A stretch of 64,000 nucleotides of DNA from an uncultured Bacteroidota bacterium. Lineage in GTDB: Bacteria; Bacteroidota; Bacteroidia; Flavobacteriales; Flavobacteriaceae. This document shows positions 39,239 to 47,218 of this stretch, piece by piece. Position 1 is the stretch's first letter. Every line of letters starts with the position of its first letter. The translations under genes were made by a program, and so were the position numbers. The DNA is taken from NCBI GenBank assembly GCA_902512755.1, contig CABXKB010000004.1:1-64000 (forward strand), read 5' to 3'. The notes beneath the pieces are model-generated. The model was not told the DNA's origin, made no database searches, and worked only from the letters and a program-made list of their open reading frames with translations.

Positions 39239-39622
39239 ATGGCAACAGAAGGTCACAAATTAGCCATCTTTAGAGGGCTATTGAAATTTAAATCAAATCA
39301 ACAAAAAATATGGGGTGTTTTGATATTCTTGTCTATTGTCACTACTATAGAGGTTGCTTTAGGTATTGTAAAACCTGAAATATTAATGGGGCGCTTTTTA
39401 AGGATGAAGTTCCTAAATTGGATCTTTATCATTTTAACTATTGTAAAAGCATATTATATTGCCTGGGACTTTATGCACATTCGTGATGAACGAAGCAGTC
39501 TTAAGAATTCCATTGTTTTGCCTCTAGTAATTTTAATTCCTTATTTAGCTTTTATTCTGCTTTTAGAAGCAGATTATATTTTTGATATAATGGATATGGG
39601 TTTTGTTGCTTGGAATTTCTAG
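39239..39622 (+). CDS. Cytochrome c oxidase subunit IV-like membrane protein
   Basis: A 127-residue protein with three membrane segments and the pattern of prokaryotic COX4-type subunits (WGVLIFLSIVTTIEVALG, then VKAYYIAWDFMHIRDE, then a C-terminal helix). It probably stabilises the oxidase. ATG at 39239 is chosen; an earlier in-frame start at 39161 would lie inside the COX III gene. A weak terminator follows it. Confidence 0.85.
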   Translation: MATEGHKLAIFRGLLKFKSNQQKIWGVLIFLSIVTTIEVALGIVKPEILMGRFLRMKFLNWIFIILTIVKAYYIAWDFMHIRDERSSLKNSIVLPLVILIPYLAFILLLEADYIFDIMDMGFVAWNF

Positions 39623-39638
39623 AGTAAGAACAAAACGC

Positions 39639-39663
39639 AAAGAGGCCTTTTAACTCTTTTTTT
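39639..39663 (+). terminator. Weak intrinsic terminator or attenuator inside the oxidase cluster
   Basis: AAAGAG (39639-39644) pairs with CTCTTT (39654-39659) across a 9-base loop, and T7 covers 39657-39663. It ends three bases before the next ATG. It could lower expression of the assembly genes relative to the structural subunits. Confidence 0.5.
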
Positions 39664-39666
39664 ATT

Positions 39667-40320
39667 ATGAAAAAGAACGACACACAAAAGAAGTTTGTTT
39701 TAGGACTTTTATTTATATTCCCAATCTTGGTTTATCTTTTTTTTGCCTCTGGCAAAAATAATTTTGCTAAACTTCCAATTCTTACTAAAGAAGTTAAGGA
39801 GCTTTCAATTAAAGGTCAAAAGACAATATTAAAAGATCGTATCACCATTTTAGGATATTGGGGTGGAAGTTTGGAGAACAAAAAAGCTGAGGCTTTAAAC
39901 CTTAATGAAAAAATTTATAAACGGTTTTATCAATTTGAAGATTTTCAGTTTGTTTTTTTAGTTGACTCTAGTAGAATAAAACAAGTTGTAGAATTAAAAA
40001 ATTCTTTAAAACAAGGAGTTGGGACTGACCTTTCTCGATGGAATTTTATTCCTGTCAATAGTGATTATATCAAAACACATTTTTCTTCCTTAAAAACGCC
40101 TATATCTCTAAAGAAAGACTACAGTTCTCCTTTTGTATTTATAATAGACAAAGATTTAAACCTAAGAGGCAGAAATGATGATCAGGATTCTGGAAATCTT
40201 TATGGATTTGATGCACGCTCCGTAGCTCAGATTAATAAAAAAATGATTGATGATGTTAAAGTCATTTTAGCTGAGTATCGTTTAGCCCTAAAAATTTATA
40301 ACACTAAAAGAGTCAAGTAG
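39667..40320 (+). CDS. Cysteine-free, membrane-anchored thioredoxin/SCO-like protein
   Basis: A 217-residue protein with an N-terminal membrane anchor (about 10-27). The rest reads as a thioredoxin fold: ITILGYWGG, FQFVFLVDSS, FVFIIDKDLNLRGR. Its C-terminal part (GRNDDQDSGNLYGFD...MIDDVKVILAEY) parallels the end of the SCO protein encoded next to it. It contains no cysteine at all, so it cannot use the CxxxC copper/redox site of SCO. It probably acts in oxidase assembly, judged only by context. I do not recognise a named family. Confidence 0.7.
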   Translation: MKKNDTQKKFVLGLLFIFPILVYLFFASGKNNFAKLPILTKEVKELSIKGQKTILKDRITILGYWGGSLENKKAEALNLNEKIYKRFYQFEDFQFVFLVDSSRIKQVVELKNSLKQGVGTDLSRWNFIPVNSDYIKTHFSSLKTPISLKKDYSSPFVFIIDKDLNLRGRNDDQDSGNLYGFDARSVAQINKKMIDDVKVILAEYRLALKIYNTKRVK

Positions 40321-40323
40321 CTT

Positions 40324-41019
40324 ATGTCAAAATTAAAATATGTCGGTCTTTTTCTTGTGATTCTTATTTTTGGAATTCTTTTTTTCCCCCAGATTTTAAA
40401 TAGAATTAATAACCAAACGATTATTGAAAGTAACCGCTCTCGATCTGCAGAACCATTGCACTATATAATTTTAAATGGAGAAGCTAAAAAAGTTCCTGAG
40501 TTTACATTTTTTAATCAAGACAGCCTTTTGATTTCTAACGAAGATTTTTCCGCCAAAGTTCATGTAGCTGAATTTTTCTTTACTTCTTGTCCTAGTATAT
40601 GCCCAATTATGAACAAGAACATGAAACGAATTGAAGAACGTTTTGGATCTCGTTTAGATTTTGGGATAGTCTCTTTTTCTATTGATCCTGATCATGATAC
40701 TCCCTCAGTTTTAAAAGCTTATGCTGAGTCATATAATGTCTTTTCTCAAAACTGGCATTTTCTAACAGGTGAAAAGGATATGATTTATAATTTAGCAAAC
40801 AATGGGTTTAATATATTTGCATCTGTCAATCCAAGAGTTGCTGGTGGTTTCGAACACCAGGGATATTTTGCTCTCATTGATAAAAACGGATTCATACGAT
40901 CTCGTTCTGATCATTTTGGTAATCCTATTGTTTACTACATGGGTCTAGATGAAGAAAATGTTGAAATTCAAGAAGTAGACATGCTTATTGAAGATATAGA
41001 CAAACTATTGAAAGAATAA
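40324..41019 (+). CDS. SCO-family copper chaperone for CuA assembly
   Basis: A 231-residue membrane-anchored thioredoxin-fold protein (anchor about 6-24). The copper site is complete: Cys89 and Cys93 in TSCPSICP, and His178 in GGFEHQGYFALID. SCO proteins deliver copper to, or keep reduced, the CuA centre of subunit II (here CoxB at 8491). It starts three bases after the preceding stop. Confidence 0.95.
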   Translation: MSKLKYVGLFLVILIFGILFFPQILNRINNQTIIESNRSRSAEPLHYIILNGEAKKVPEFTFFNQDSLLISNEDFSAKVHVAEFFFTSCPSICPIMNKNMKRIEERFGSRLDFGIVSFSIDPDHDTPSVLKAYAESYNVFSQNWHFLTGEKDMIYNLANNGFNIFASVNPRVAGGFEHQGYFALIDKNGFIRSRSDHFGNPIVYYMGLDEENVEIQEVDMLIEDIDKLLKE

Positions 41020-41022
41020 TCA

Positions 41023-41556
41023 ATGGAAAAATCACTAAATAAAGGATTTGATAAGTATAAGATATGGGTATGGATACTTTCAATTTCCATTCCTATAGTT
41101 GTAGCAATTCTTTTTTTATTAAGGATTCCAAATGTTGACTCATTAAACTTCTTGCCTCCTATATATGCAGCCATAAATGCCACAACATCAATTATACTCA
41201 CTTTTGCATATATAGCTATTAAAAGGAAAAACATAATTCTTCATAAGCGACTGATGAACATAGCAATAGGTTTATCTGTGATTTTTTTGTTTATGTATGT
41301 TGCTTATCACATGACCTCAGATCCAACGCCATATGGAGGCACTGGTATTTTAAGACCCACATATTACTTTATACTAATGTCTCACATTTTGTTATCAATT
41401 GGTATAATTCCACTAGTACTTTTAACTTATGTTAAAGCTATCTCAAAGTTATTTGTAGAGCATAAAAAAATTGCTCGTTATACATTCCCGATTTGGATGT
41501 ATATAGCTGTAACAGGTGTAATAATTTATTTAATGATTTCACCATACTATGCTTAA
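41023..41556 (+). CDS. DUF420 membrane protein of the oxidase assembly cluster
   Basis: A 177-residue protein with about five membrane segments. The readable family features are LNATTSIILTFAYIAIKRKNIILHKRLM, then VAYH and a later SHILLSI with histidines spaced along the helices. DUF420 proteins are found with SCO and cox genes and are thought to help oxidase maturation; biochemical function here is inferred from context. It begins three bases after SCO and overlaps the next gene by eight bases. Confidence 0.85.
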   Translation: MEKSLNKGFDKYKIWVWILSISIPIVVAILFLLRIPNVDSLNFLPPIYAAINATTSIILTFAYIAIKRKNIILHKRLMNIAIGLSVIFLFMYVAYHMTSDPTPYGGTGILRPTYYFILMSHILLSIGIIPLVLLTYVKAISKLFVEHKKIARYTFPIWMYIAVTGVIIYLMISPYYA

Positions 41557-41770
41557 AAATAGAGGTTTAATTTTTTGTTTATTTCTTTTTTTGATTGTCG
41601 GGCTTGAACAAATCTATAGTCAATGTTCTATGTGTCGTGCTGTACTTATTTCTGAAGAAGGTCAGGCAACTGCAAAAGGAATAAATAACGGTATTTTATA
41701 TTTAATGGCTATTCCATATCTTTTAGTAGCTTTTGTTGGGTGGAAAGTATTTCAAATACTAAAAAAATAA
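41549..41770 (+). CDS. Small exported membrane protein with CSMC motif
   Basis: A 73-residue protein: a signal-like segment ending IYSQ, then CSMCRAVL (cysteines at 26 and 29) and one C-terminal membrane helix (about 46-68). The CxxC pair would face the periplasm just outside the membrane. It overlaps the DUF420 gene by eight bases, so it belongs to the oxidase assembly operon. A role in copper handling or disulfide chemistry is possible but not shown. I recognise no named family. Confidence 0.7.
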   Translation: MLKNRGLIFCLFLFLIVGLEQIYSQCSMCRAVLISEEGQATAKGINNGILYLMAIPYLLVAFVGWKVFQILKK

Positions 41771-41813
41771 TTTTTTTGAGTAAAAATCTAAGATAGATGT
41801 AACTAAAGTTGAT

Positions 41814-41844
41814 TTGGTTTATAAAATAAACTTGTTTATATTTG
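41814..41844 (+). promoter_or_regulatory. Complete Bacteroidota-type promoter for the membrane protein/regulator pair
   Basis: TTG at 41814-41816, a 20-nt spacer, then TATATTTG at 41837-41844. The start codon follows 13 nt later, so the leader is very short. Confidence 0.75.
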
Positions 41845-41857
41845 TGAAAATTTCATT

Positions 41858-42430
41858 ATGAATTCAACGGAAAAACAAATAGAAACAATAAATAATGTTA
41901 TTAATAGCACAAAAGAGAATCTCAAGCCTTTAAGCATTAATTTAATTTTTTGGGGAATTTTCGTAAACGCATTGAGTTGTTTTCACTATGCCTTTCCTTC
42001 TTTAGTTCAGTCAACTAAATATTCAGCAGCTCTATATTGGACGATTCCATCCATAATTGGAATGTTCTTTATGGTTTATTATAACATAAAAATCAGAAAA
42101 ACTATAGGATATGAAACACATTTGAGTAGGGTGCTTAAAATTATTTGGGGCGTATTTGGTATTTCATGGATTTACATAGTCGTACTTTCATTTTATCTAA
42201 AAAATTATCACCCAGTGCCTCCTATACTGTTTTTATTAAGTTTAATTTTAATTATGACTGGACTTATCATAAAATTTAAACCTGTTACCCTAGGAGGGAT
42301 ATTTCTGACGATATTTACATTCTATCTAAGTTTTAATCCTGGAATTAATCTTTTATTAGTTAATATAGTTGGAAATTCTTTAGGGATGTTAGTCCCAGGA
42401 TTGTCACTTTTCTATTCTAAATCCAATTAA
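41858..42430 (+). CDS. Uncharacterised membrane protein paired with a winged-helix regulator
   Basis: A 190-residue protein with a hydrophilic N-terminus (about 1-24) and five or six membrane helices. No catalytic motif is visible. It shares a promoter with the small regulator that starts nine bases after it and stands upstream of an ABC export operon. Pairs of a membrane protein and a small winged-helix regulator next to ABC exporters recur in Bacteroidota, so a sensory or modulatory role is possible. I do not assign a function. Confidence 0.6.
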   Translation: MNSTEKQIETINNVINSTKENLKPLSINLIFWGIFVNALSCFHYAFPSLVQSTKYSAALYWTIPSIIGMFFMVYYNIKIRKTIGYETHLSRVLKIIWGVFGISWIYIVVLSFYLKNYHPVPPILFLLSLILIMTGLIIKFKPVTLGGIFLTIFTFYLSFNPGINLLLVNIVGNSLGMLVPGLSLFYSKSN

Positions 42431-42438
42431 TAATACAG

Positions 42439-42711
42439 GTGGATAAATTCTTATTTAATCATATCAGATTAAAAATTATGTCATCTTTAATTAATAAAAG
42501 TCAATGTGATTTTAATTATTTAAAAAAAATAACTGAATCCACTCAGGGTAATTTAAGCATTCAGTTGAAAAAATTAAAAGAAGAAAAATATATTGAAATT
42601 GAAAAAACATTTAGTAATAATTACCCTAAAACATCATGTTCAATCACAGAAAATGGAAAAATTAAATTCGAAGAATTTTTTAAAAATTTAATAAAAATGA
42701 AAAATTCATAA
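42439..42711 (+). CDS. Small winged-helix transcriptional regulator
   Basis: A 90-residue protein with one winged-helix domain of the MarR/ArsR-like single-domain type: an N-terminal helix (HIRLKIMSSLI), recognition helix region (STQGNLSIQLKKLKEEKYI) and a wing (TSCSITENGKIKFEEF). It starts with GTG at 42439, eight bases after the previous stop; an internal ATG at 42481 would remove the first helix. It probably controls its own pair of genes and perhaps the ABC exporter that follows. Confidence 0.75.
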   Translation: MDKFLFNHIRLKIMSSLINKSQCDFNYLKKITESTQGNLSIQLKKLKEEKYIEIEKTFSNNYPKTSCSITENGKIKFEEFFKNLIKMKNS

Positions 42712-42812
42712 TTCTAAATTTTATTAAGTGAGATTCTACATTTTACTGATTATATAGTCAAATATGAAAACAAATAAAAGTGTAACGTATGCTTCGCTTT
42801 ATGAAAAAATGT

Positions 42813-42820
42813 TAAGTTTG
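42813..42820 (+). promoter_or_regulatory. Candidate -7 promoter element for the ABC exporter operon
   Basis: TAAGTTTG is an exact TAnnTTTG match 20 nt before the start of the ATPase gene. No TTG lies at the right distance upstream. If it works, the exporter is transcribed apart from the regulator pair. Confidence 0.45.
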
Positions 42821-42840
42821 CGTTCGATAACAAAAAATCA

Positions 42841-43542
42841 ATGATTCAAATAAAAAATCTTCATAAATCGTACAAAATGGGGTCCTCTTCATTGCATGTC
42901 CTAAAGGGAATTAATTTCAATATTAAAGAGGGTGAACTTGTTGCTATAATGGGCTCTTCAGGCTCTGGGAAATCAACCCTTTTAAACATTCTTGGAATGT
43001 TAGATGTCGCAGATGAAGGAGATTATATTTTGGATAATGTCCCTATAAAAAATCTAAATGAGACAAAAGCTGCTAAATACAGAAATAAATTTTTAGGGTT
43101 TGTATTTCAGTCTTTTAATTTAATAAACTATAAATCTGCTTTAGAGAATGTTTCTTTACCTCTATATTATCAAGGTGTCAAAAGAAAAGAACGCCAAGAG
43201 TCTGCTTTAGATTATTTAGAGCGGGTTGGTTTAAAAGATTGGGCAACTCATTTACCCAGCGAACTTTCTGGTGGACAAAAACAGCGTGTTGCTATTGCTA
43301 GAGCAATGGCATCTAGGCCCAAAGTTTTACTTGCAGACGAACCAACAGGTGCGCTAGACACTACAACATCCTATGAGGTTATGGATCTAATTCAAAAGAT
43401 AAATGAAGAGGGTAAAACTATTTTAGTAGTTACTCATGAACCTGATATTGCCCAAATGTGTAAGCGAATAGTTAAACTTAAAGATGGTGTTATTATTGAA
43501 GATAAAAAAGTAAAACAAGTTTTAGCATCATCCTATGTTTAA
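42841..43542 (+). CDS. ABC transporter ATPase, MacB/LolD-like
   Basis: A 233-residue nucleotide-binding subunit with Walker A GSSGSGKST (38-46), Q-loop in FVFQSFNL, signature LSGGQ and Walker B LLADEPTGALD. It belongs to the LolD/MacB-like group that serves FtsX-type permeases in tripartite exporters. The next two genes encode such permeases, and adaptor and TolC genes follow. Confidence 0.93.
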   Translation: MIQIKNLHKSYKMGSSSLHVLKGINFNIKEGELVAIMGSSGSGKSTLLNILGMLDVADEGDYILDNVPIKNLNETKAAKYRNKFLGFVFQSFNLINYKSALENVSLPLYYQGVKRKERQESALDYLERVGLKDWATHLPSELSGGQKQRVAIARAMASRPKVLLADEPTGALDTTTSYEVMDLIQKINEEGKTILVVTHEPDIAQMCKRIVKLKDGVIIEDKKVKQVLASSYV

Positions 43543-44764
43543 CAGAGACCGCTGGAGAGAAATCTTTGAGACTATAAGTAAAAACAAATTGAGAACCTTT
43601 TTGTCAGGATTTACTGTTGCTCTTGGAATATTTATCTTCATCATACTTTTTGGATTAGGGAATGGTTTAAAAAACACCTTTCAAGAGTTTTTTTTAGATG
43701 ATGCTGGGAATGCTATTTTTTTATATCCTGGAAAAACCTCAAAACCTTACAAAGGTTTTAAAGCAAATAGAAGAATTGAGTTTGAAAATGAAGACTTAAA
43801 AGATATTGAGGAAAACTTTTCCTTCTTCCTAGAATATTTATCTCCCCGCATTGATAGAAGTGCCTCAACAAGCTATAAAAATGAGAGCAACAGTTATAGT
43901 ACAAGAGCTATAGCTCCTGGGCATCAATATGTTGAAAAAACTATTTTGATGAAAGGAAGATATATTAATCAGTCTGACATCAATGAAAAAAAGAAAACTG
44001 CAGTTATTGGTAGACTTGTGGCTAAAGATCTATTCAAAACTGAAAGCCCTATTGGAAAATATATAAATTTAGGATCGACAGCTTTTAAAGTAGTAGGGGT
44101 TTTCCAAGATGATGGAGGAGATAGGGAAGAACGGAACATTTATATTCCCTTTACCACGAGACAGCTTATTGAAAAAGGTAATAATAAATTGAATCAAATC
44201 GTAATGACCTACAGAAAAGAGTTGGGTCATACAGGGGCTATGGCCTTTGAAAGCGCTCTCAAAAAATACTTTAAAGAAAAGAAATCTATTGATCCAACTG
44301 ATCCCAATGGAATCTATATTGCAAACCCAGCAGATGACCTTAAGCAAAGTCAACAATTTGCAATCGTGCTACAGTATATTGTAAGTTTTGTAGGCCTTGG
44401 AACACTAATAGCCGGAATAATAGGTATATCAAATATTATGGTTTTTGTAGTCAAGGAAAGAACTAAGGAATTAGGAATTCGAAAAGCCTTGGGTGCAACG
44501 CCAAAGTCAGTAATTCAAATGATACTTCAAGAGTCGGTATTTATTACAACTATTTCTGGTTATGCTGGTCTTTTTTTCGGAGTTCTAGTTTTAGAAAACA
44601 TTGGATTAAAATTAGAGGAGTATTTCATTAAGAATCCATACATCGATCTAGGAACTTCTTTAGCAGCCACAATCATTTTAATTGTTTTTGGAGCCATTGC
44701 AGGTTATATTCCTGCAAAGCGTGCCTCAAGTATTAAACCTATAGTTGCCTTAAGAGATGAATAG
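43535..44764 (+). CDS. FtsX/MacB-type ABC permease (first of two)
   Basis: A 409-residue permease: one N-terminal membrane helix (about 20-43), a MacB-like periplasmic domain (about 45-270) and three C-terminal helices in an FtsX domain starting near 275, with the conserved KERTKELGIRKALGATP loop. It overlaps the ATPase gene by eight bases and the next permease by eight bases. With its neighbour it probably forms a heterodimer, unlike classical MacB, where one polypeptide holds ATPase and permease. Confidence 0.92.
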   Translation: MFNRDRWREIFETISKNKLRTFLSGFTVALGIFIFIILFGLGNGLKNTFQEFFLDDAGNAIFLYPGKTSKPYKGFKANRRIEFENEDLKDIEENFSFFLEYLSPRIDRSASTSYKNESNSYSTRAIAPGHQYVEKTILMKGRYINQSDINEKKKTAVIGRLVAKDLFKTESPIGKYINLGSTAFKVVGVFQDDGGDREERNIYIPFTTRQLIEKGNNKLNQIVMTYRKELGHTGAMAFESALKKYFKEKKSIDPTDPNGIYIANPADDLKQSQQFAIVLQYIVSFVGLGTLIAGIIGISNIMVFVVKERTKELGIRKALGATPKSVIQMILQESVFITTISGYAGLFFGVLVLENIGLKLEEYFIKNPYIDLGTSLAATIILIVFGAIAGYIPAKRASSIKPIVALRDE

Positions 44765-46031
44765 TTTAAAAGTAATATTTGATCGAGATACTTGGCAGGA
44801 AATTTTTGGTTCGATTTCTAAAAATAAGACTCGTACCATCATTACTGTGATAGGTGTTCTTTGGGGTATTTTTATTTACATTGCCCTCTCAGGAGCTGCA
44901 AAAGGTTTAGATAATGGTTTTGAAAGGCAATTTGAAAATATTGCGATGAACTCCATGTTTGTATGGGCTCAAAGAACAAGTATTCCTTATGATGGATTTA
45001 AGATTGGAAGAAATATTGTTTTAAAGCTTTCTGATGCTGAATATATAAAAAAAAGTATTCCAGAAGTTCAATATGTTGCTCCTAGAAACTCAAGAGGAGT
45101 TTTTGCTGGCGCCCCTCCTTTAGTAGTTAGAAAAAATAAATCAAGTAATTACAATGTTTATGGTGATTATCCTGAATTTACAAAAATTGCAACAAAAAAA
45201 ATCTATGATGGTGGTCGATTTATTAATGAAGATGATATTAAATATTCCAGAAAGGTATGTGTGATTGGTGAGAGAACACAAACAGAGCTCTTTGAAAAAA
45301 ACGAAAATCCAATAGGTCAATATATAAGAATTGATAATATTTATTTTCAGGTTATTGGAGTGCATAAATTTATACCTGGAGGAGGATTCGAATCTGATGG
45401 AGATATTTTTATTCCTTTTGAAACCTTCAGGAAACTTTATAATTCTGGCGATAAGGTTCAATGGTTTACAATTGCAGCTTATGATGATGCAGATGCTGTA
45501 AACGTTGAAAAAGACATTAAAACTCTGCTTAAAAGAATTCACAGGGTTTCCCCAGAAGACGAGAGAGCTTTTGGCGGATTTAATTTAGGTGAAATTTTTA
45601 ATAAAATTGTAGGTTTTTCTAAAGGAATGACTTTGTTATCTCTAATTGTTGGAATAGCAACTATTATAGCAGGTGTAATAGGTATAGGAAATATATTATT
45701 AATATCTGTTAAAGAAAGAACAAAGGAGTTAGGAGTTAGACGAGCTCTCGGGGCTACACCTTCAGAGGTAAGAAATCAGATTATTTTAGAGTCTGTATTT
45801 TTAACAATGATTGCTGGCATATTGGGAATTATCTTAGGAGCTTTTGTATTATTTGGAATAAACATAGCTACCCAGGACTTAACAGATTTCCCCTACACAA
45901 ACCCTACAGTTCCAATTAAATTTATAATGGGCGCCCTTTTTATTATGGTGTTCCTTGGAACACTAATTGGGCTAATCCCTGCACAACGTGCAGTAAGCAT
46001 TAAACCTATTGACGCATTAAGAGAAGAATAA
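44757..46031 (+). CDS. FtsX/MacB-type ABC permease (second of two)
   Basis: A 424-residue paralogue of the preceding permease with the same plan: N-terminal helix (about 24-44), periplasmic MacB-like domain and C-terminal FtsX helices with KERTKELGVRRALGATP. The two differ throughout, so this is an old duplication. Overlap of eight bases with the gene before it suggests coupled translation. Confidence 0.92.
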   Translation: MNSLKVIFDRDTWQEIFGSISKNKTRTIITVIGVLWGIFIYIALSGAAKGLDNGFERQFENIAMNSMFVWAQRTSIPYDGFKIGRNIVLKLSDAEYIKKSIPEVQYVAPRNSRGVFAGAPPLVVRKNKSSNYNVYGDYPEFTKIATKKIYDGGRFINEDDIKYSRKVCVIGERTQTELFEKNENPIGQYIRIDNIYFQVIGVHKFIPGGGFESDGDIFIPFETFRKLYNSGDKVQWFTIAAYDDADAVNVEKDIKTLLKRIHRVSPEDERAFGGFNLGEIFNKIVGFSKGMTLLSLIVGIATIIAGVIGIGNILLISVKERTKELGVRRALGATPSEVRNQIILESVFLTMIAGILGIILGAFVLFGINIATQDLTDFPYTNPTVPIKFIMGALFIMVFLGTLIGLIPAQRAVSIKPIDALREE

Positions 46032-46049
46032 AATTAAATATAAAAACCA

Positions 46050-47180
46050 ATGAAAATTTTAAAATATATCGGAATAACACTTTTAATTTCTGGAGCTTTA
46101 TTTGCAGCAGCTTACTTTATTAAGACCAATGATAAATCTGCTATTGTTTATGAAACTAAAACAATTATCACTACTTCTATCGAAAAGAAAACTGTAATTA
46201 CGGGAAAAGTAATTCCAGAGGATGAGGTTGAAATTAAACCTCAAATTCAAGGAATTATTGATGCTCTTTTTGTGGAGGAGGGAGATAAAGTTAAGACAGG
46301 AGATCTATTGGCTAAAATAAAAGTAGTTCCTAATGAACAAAATCTGAATAGTGCAGAAGGAAGATTAGCTAATTCAAGAATTGTACTTAAGAATGCTGAG
46401 ATTGATTTCAAAAGGAATAATGATCTTTTTGATAAAGGAATCATATCTAAGCAGGATTTTGATAATATTCAATTACGATATAATCAATCAAAGCAAGATG
46501 TATCCAATGCAATTTCTGATCTTCAAATTATTCGTTCAGGGTCAAAAGGTGGAGCGGCTTCAGCTAATACTAATATTCGAGCAACTGTTCCTGGTACAGT
46601 TCTAGAAATTCCAGTTGAGGAGGGTTTCCAAGTCATAGCAAGTAATAGTTTTAATGCCGGAACAACTATTGCTACAATCGCTGACCTTAACAAAATGATT
46701 TTTGAAGGAAAGGTTGATGAAGCTGAGGTAGGAAAGTTATTAGTGGGAATGCCTTTGGAAGTTAATCTCGGTGCTATTGAAAATCAATCTTTAGAAGCAA
46801 AATTAAAATTCATTGCTCCAAAAGGAAATGAAGAGCAAGGAGCTGTTCAATTTAAAATTGAGGCAGATTTATTTTTAAATGATTCAATTTTTGTAAGAGC
46901 AGGATATAGTGCTAATGCCTCACTTATTTTAGAGCGTAAAGAGAATGTAACAGCTGTTGAGGAGTCACTTCTACAATTTGATCGTGAAACAGAAAAGCCC
47001 TATGTAGAAGTTCAAATTGCTGATCAAAAGTTTGAACGAAGAGATATTGAAATAGGTTTATCTGATGGTGTAAATGTTGAAGTAGTATCTGGACTTACTG
47101 AGAAGGACCAGATTAAGGTTTGGAATAAAACCGAGCCTGTTAAAAAAGGTATATCTGTTGAGAAAGAGTTAGCAGACTAA
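46050..47180 (+). CDS. Periplasmic adaptor (MacA/HlyD family)
   Basis: A 376-residue membrane fusion protein that bridges the ABC permeases and the TolC-like channel. One N-terminal membrane anchor (about 6-24), then a lipoyl/barrel-sandwich half (EVEIKPQIQGIIDALFVEEGDKVKTGDLLAKI), a helical hairpin (about 100-165, shorter than in HlyD), the second lipoyl half (RATVPGTVLEIPVEEG) and a beta-barrel domain. It lies 18 bases after the second permease. Confidence 0.92.
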   Translation: MKILKYIGITLLISGALFAAAYFIKTNDKSAIVYETKTIITTSIEKKTVITGKVIPEDEVEIKPQIQGIIDALFVEEGDKVKTGDLLAKIKVVPNEQNLNSAEGRLANSRIVLKNAEIDFKRNNDLFDKGIISKQDFDNIQLRYNQSKQDVSNAISDLQIIRSGSKGGAASANTNIRATVPGTVLEIPVEEGFQVIASNSFNAGTTIATIADLNKMIFEGKVDEAEVGKLLVGMPLEVNLGAIENQSLEAKLKFIAPKGNEEQGAVQFKIEADLFLNDSIFVRAGYSANASLILERKENVTAVEESLLQFDRETEKPYVEVQIADQKFERRDIEIGLSDGVNVEVVSGLTEKDQIKVWNKTEPVKKGISVEKELAD

Positions 47181-47218
47181 CCTCTTTTATTAAAGAAATA
47201 ATACAATAATAAAGAAAC

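Noticed and set aside
41761-41777. A7-TAA-T7 inverted repeat at the end of the CSMC gene as a terminator
   Set aside because: The stem is only A:T pairs and includes the stop codon; too weak to call, although some termination there is possible.
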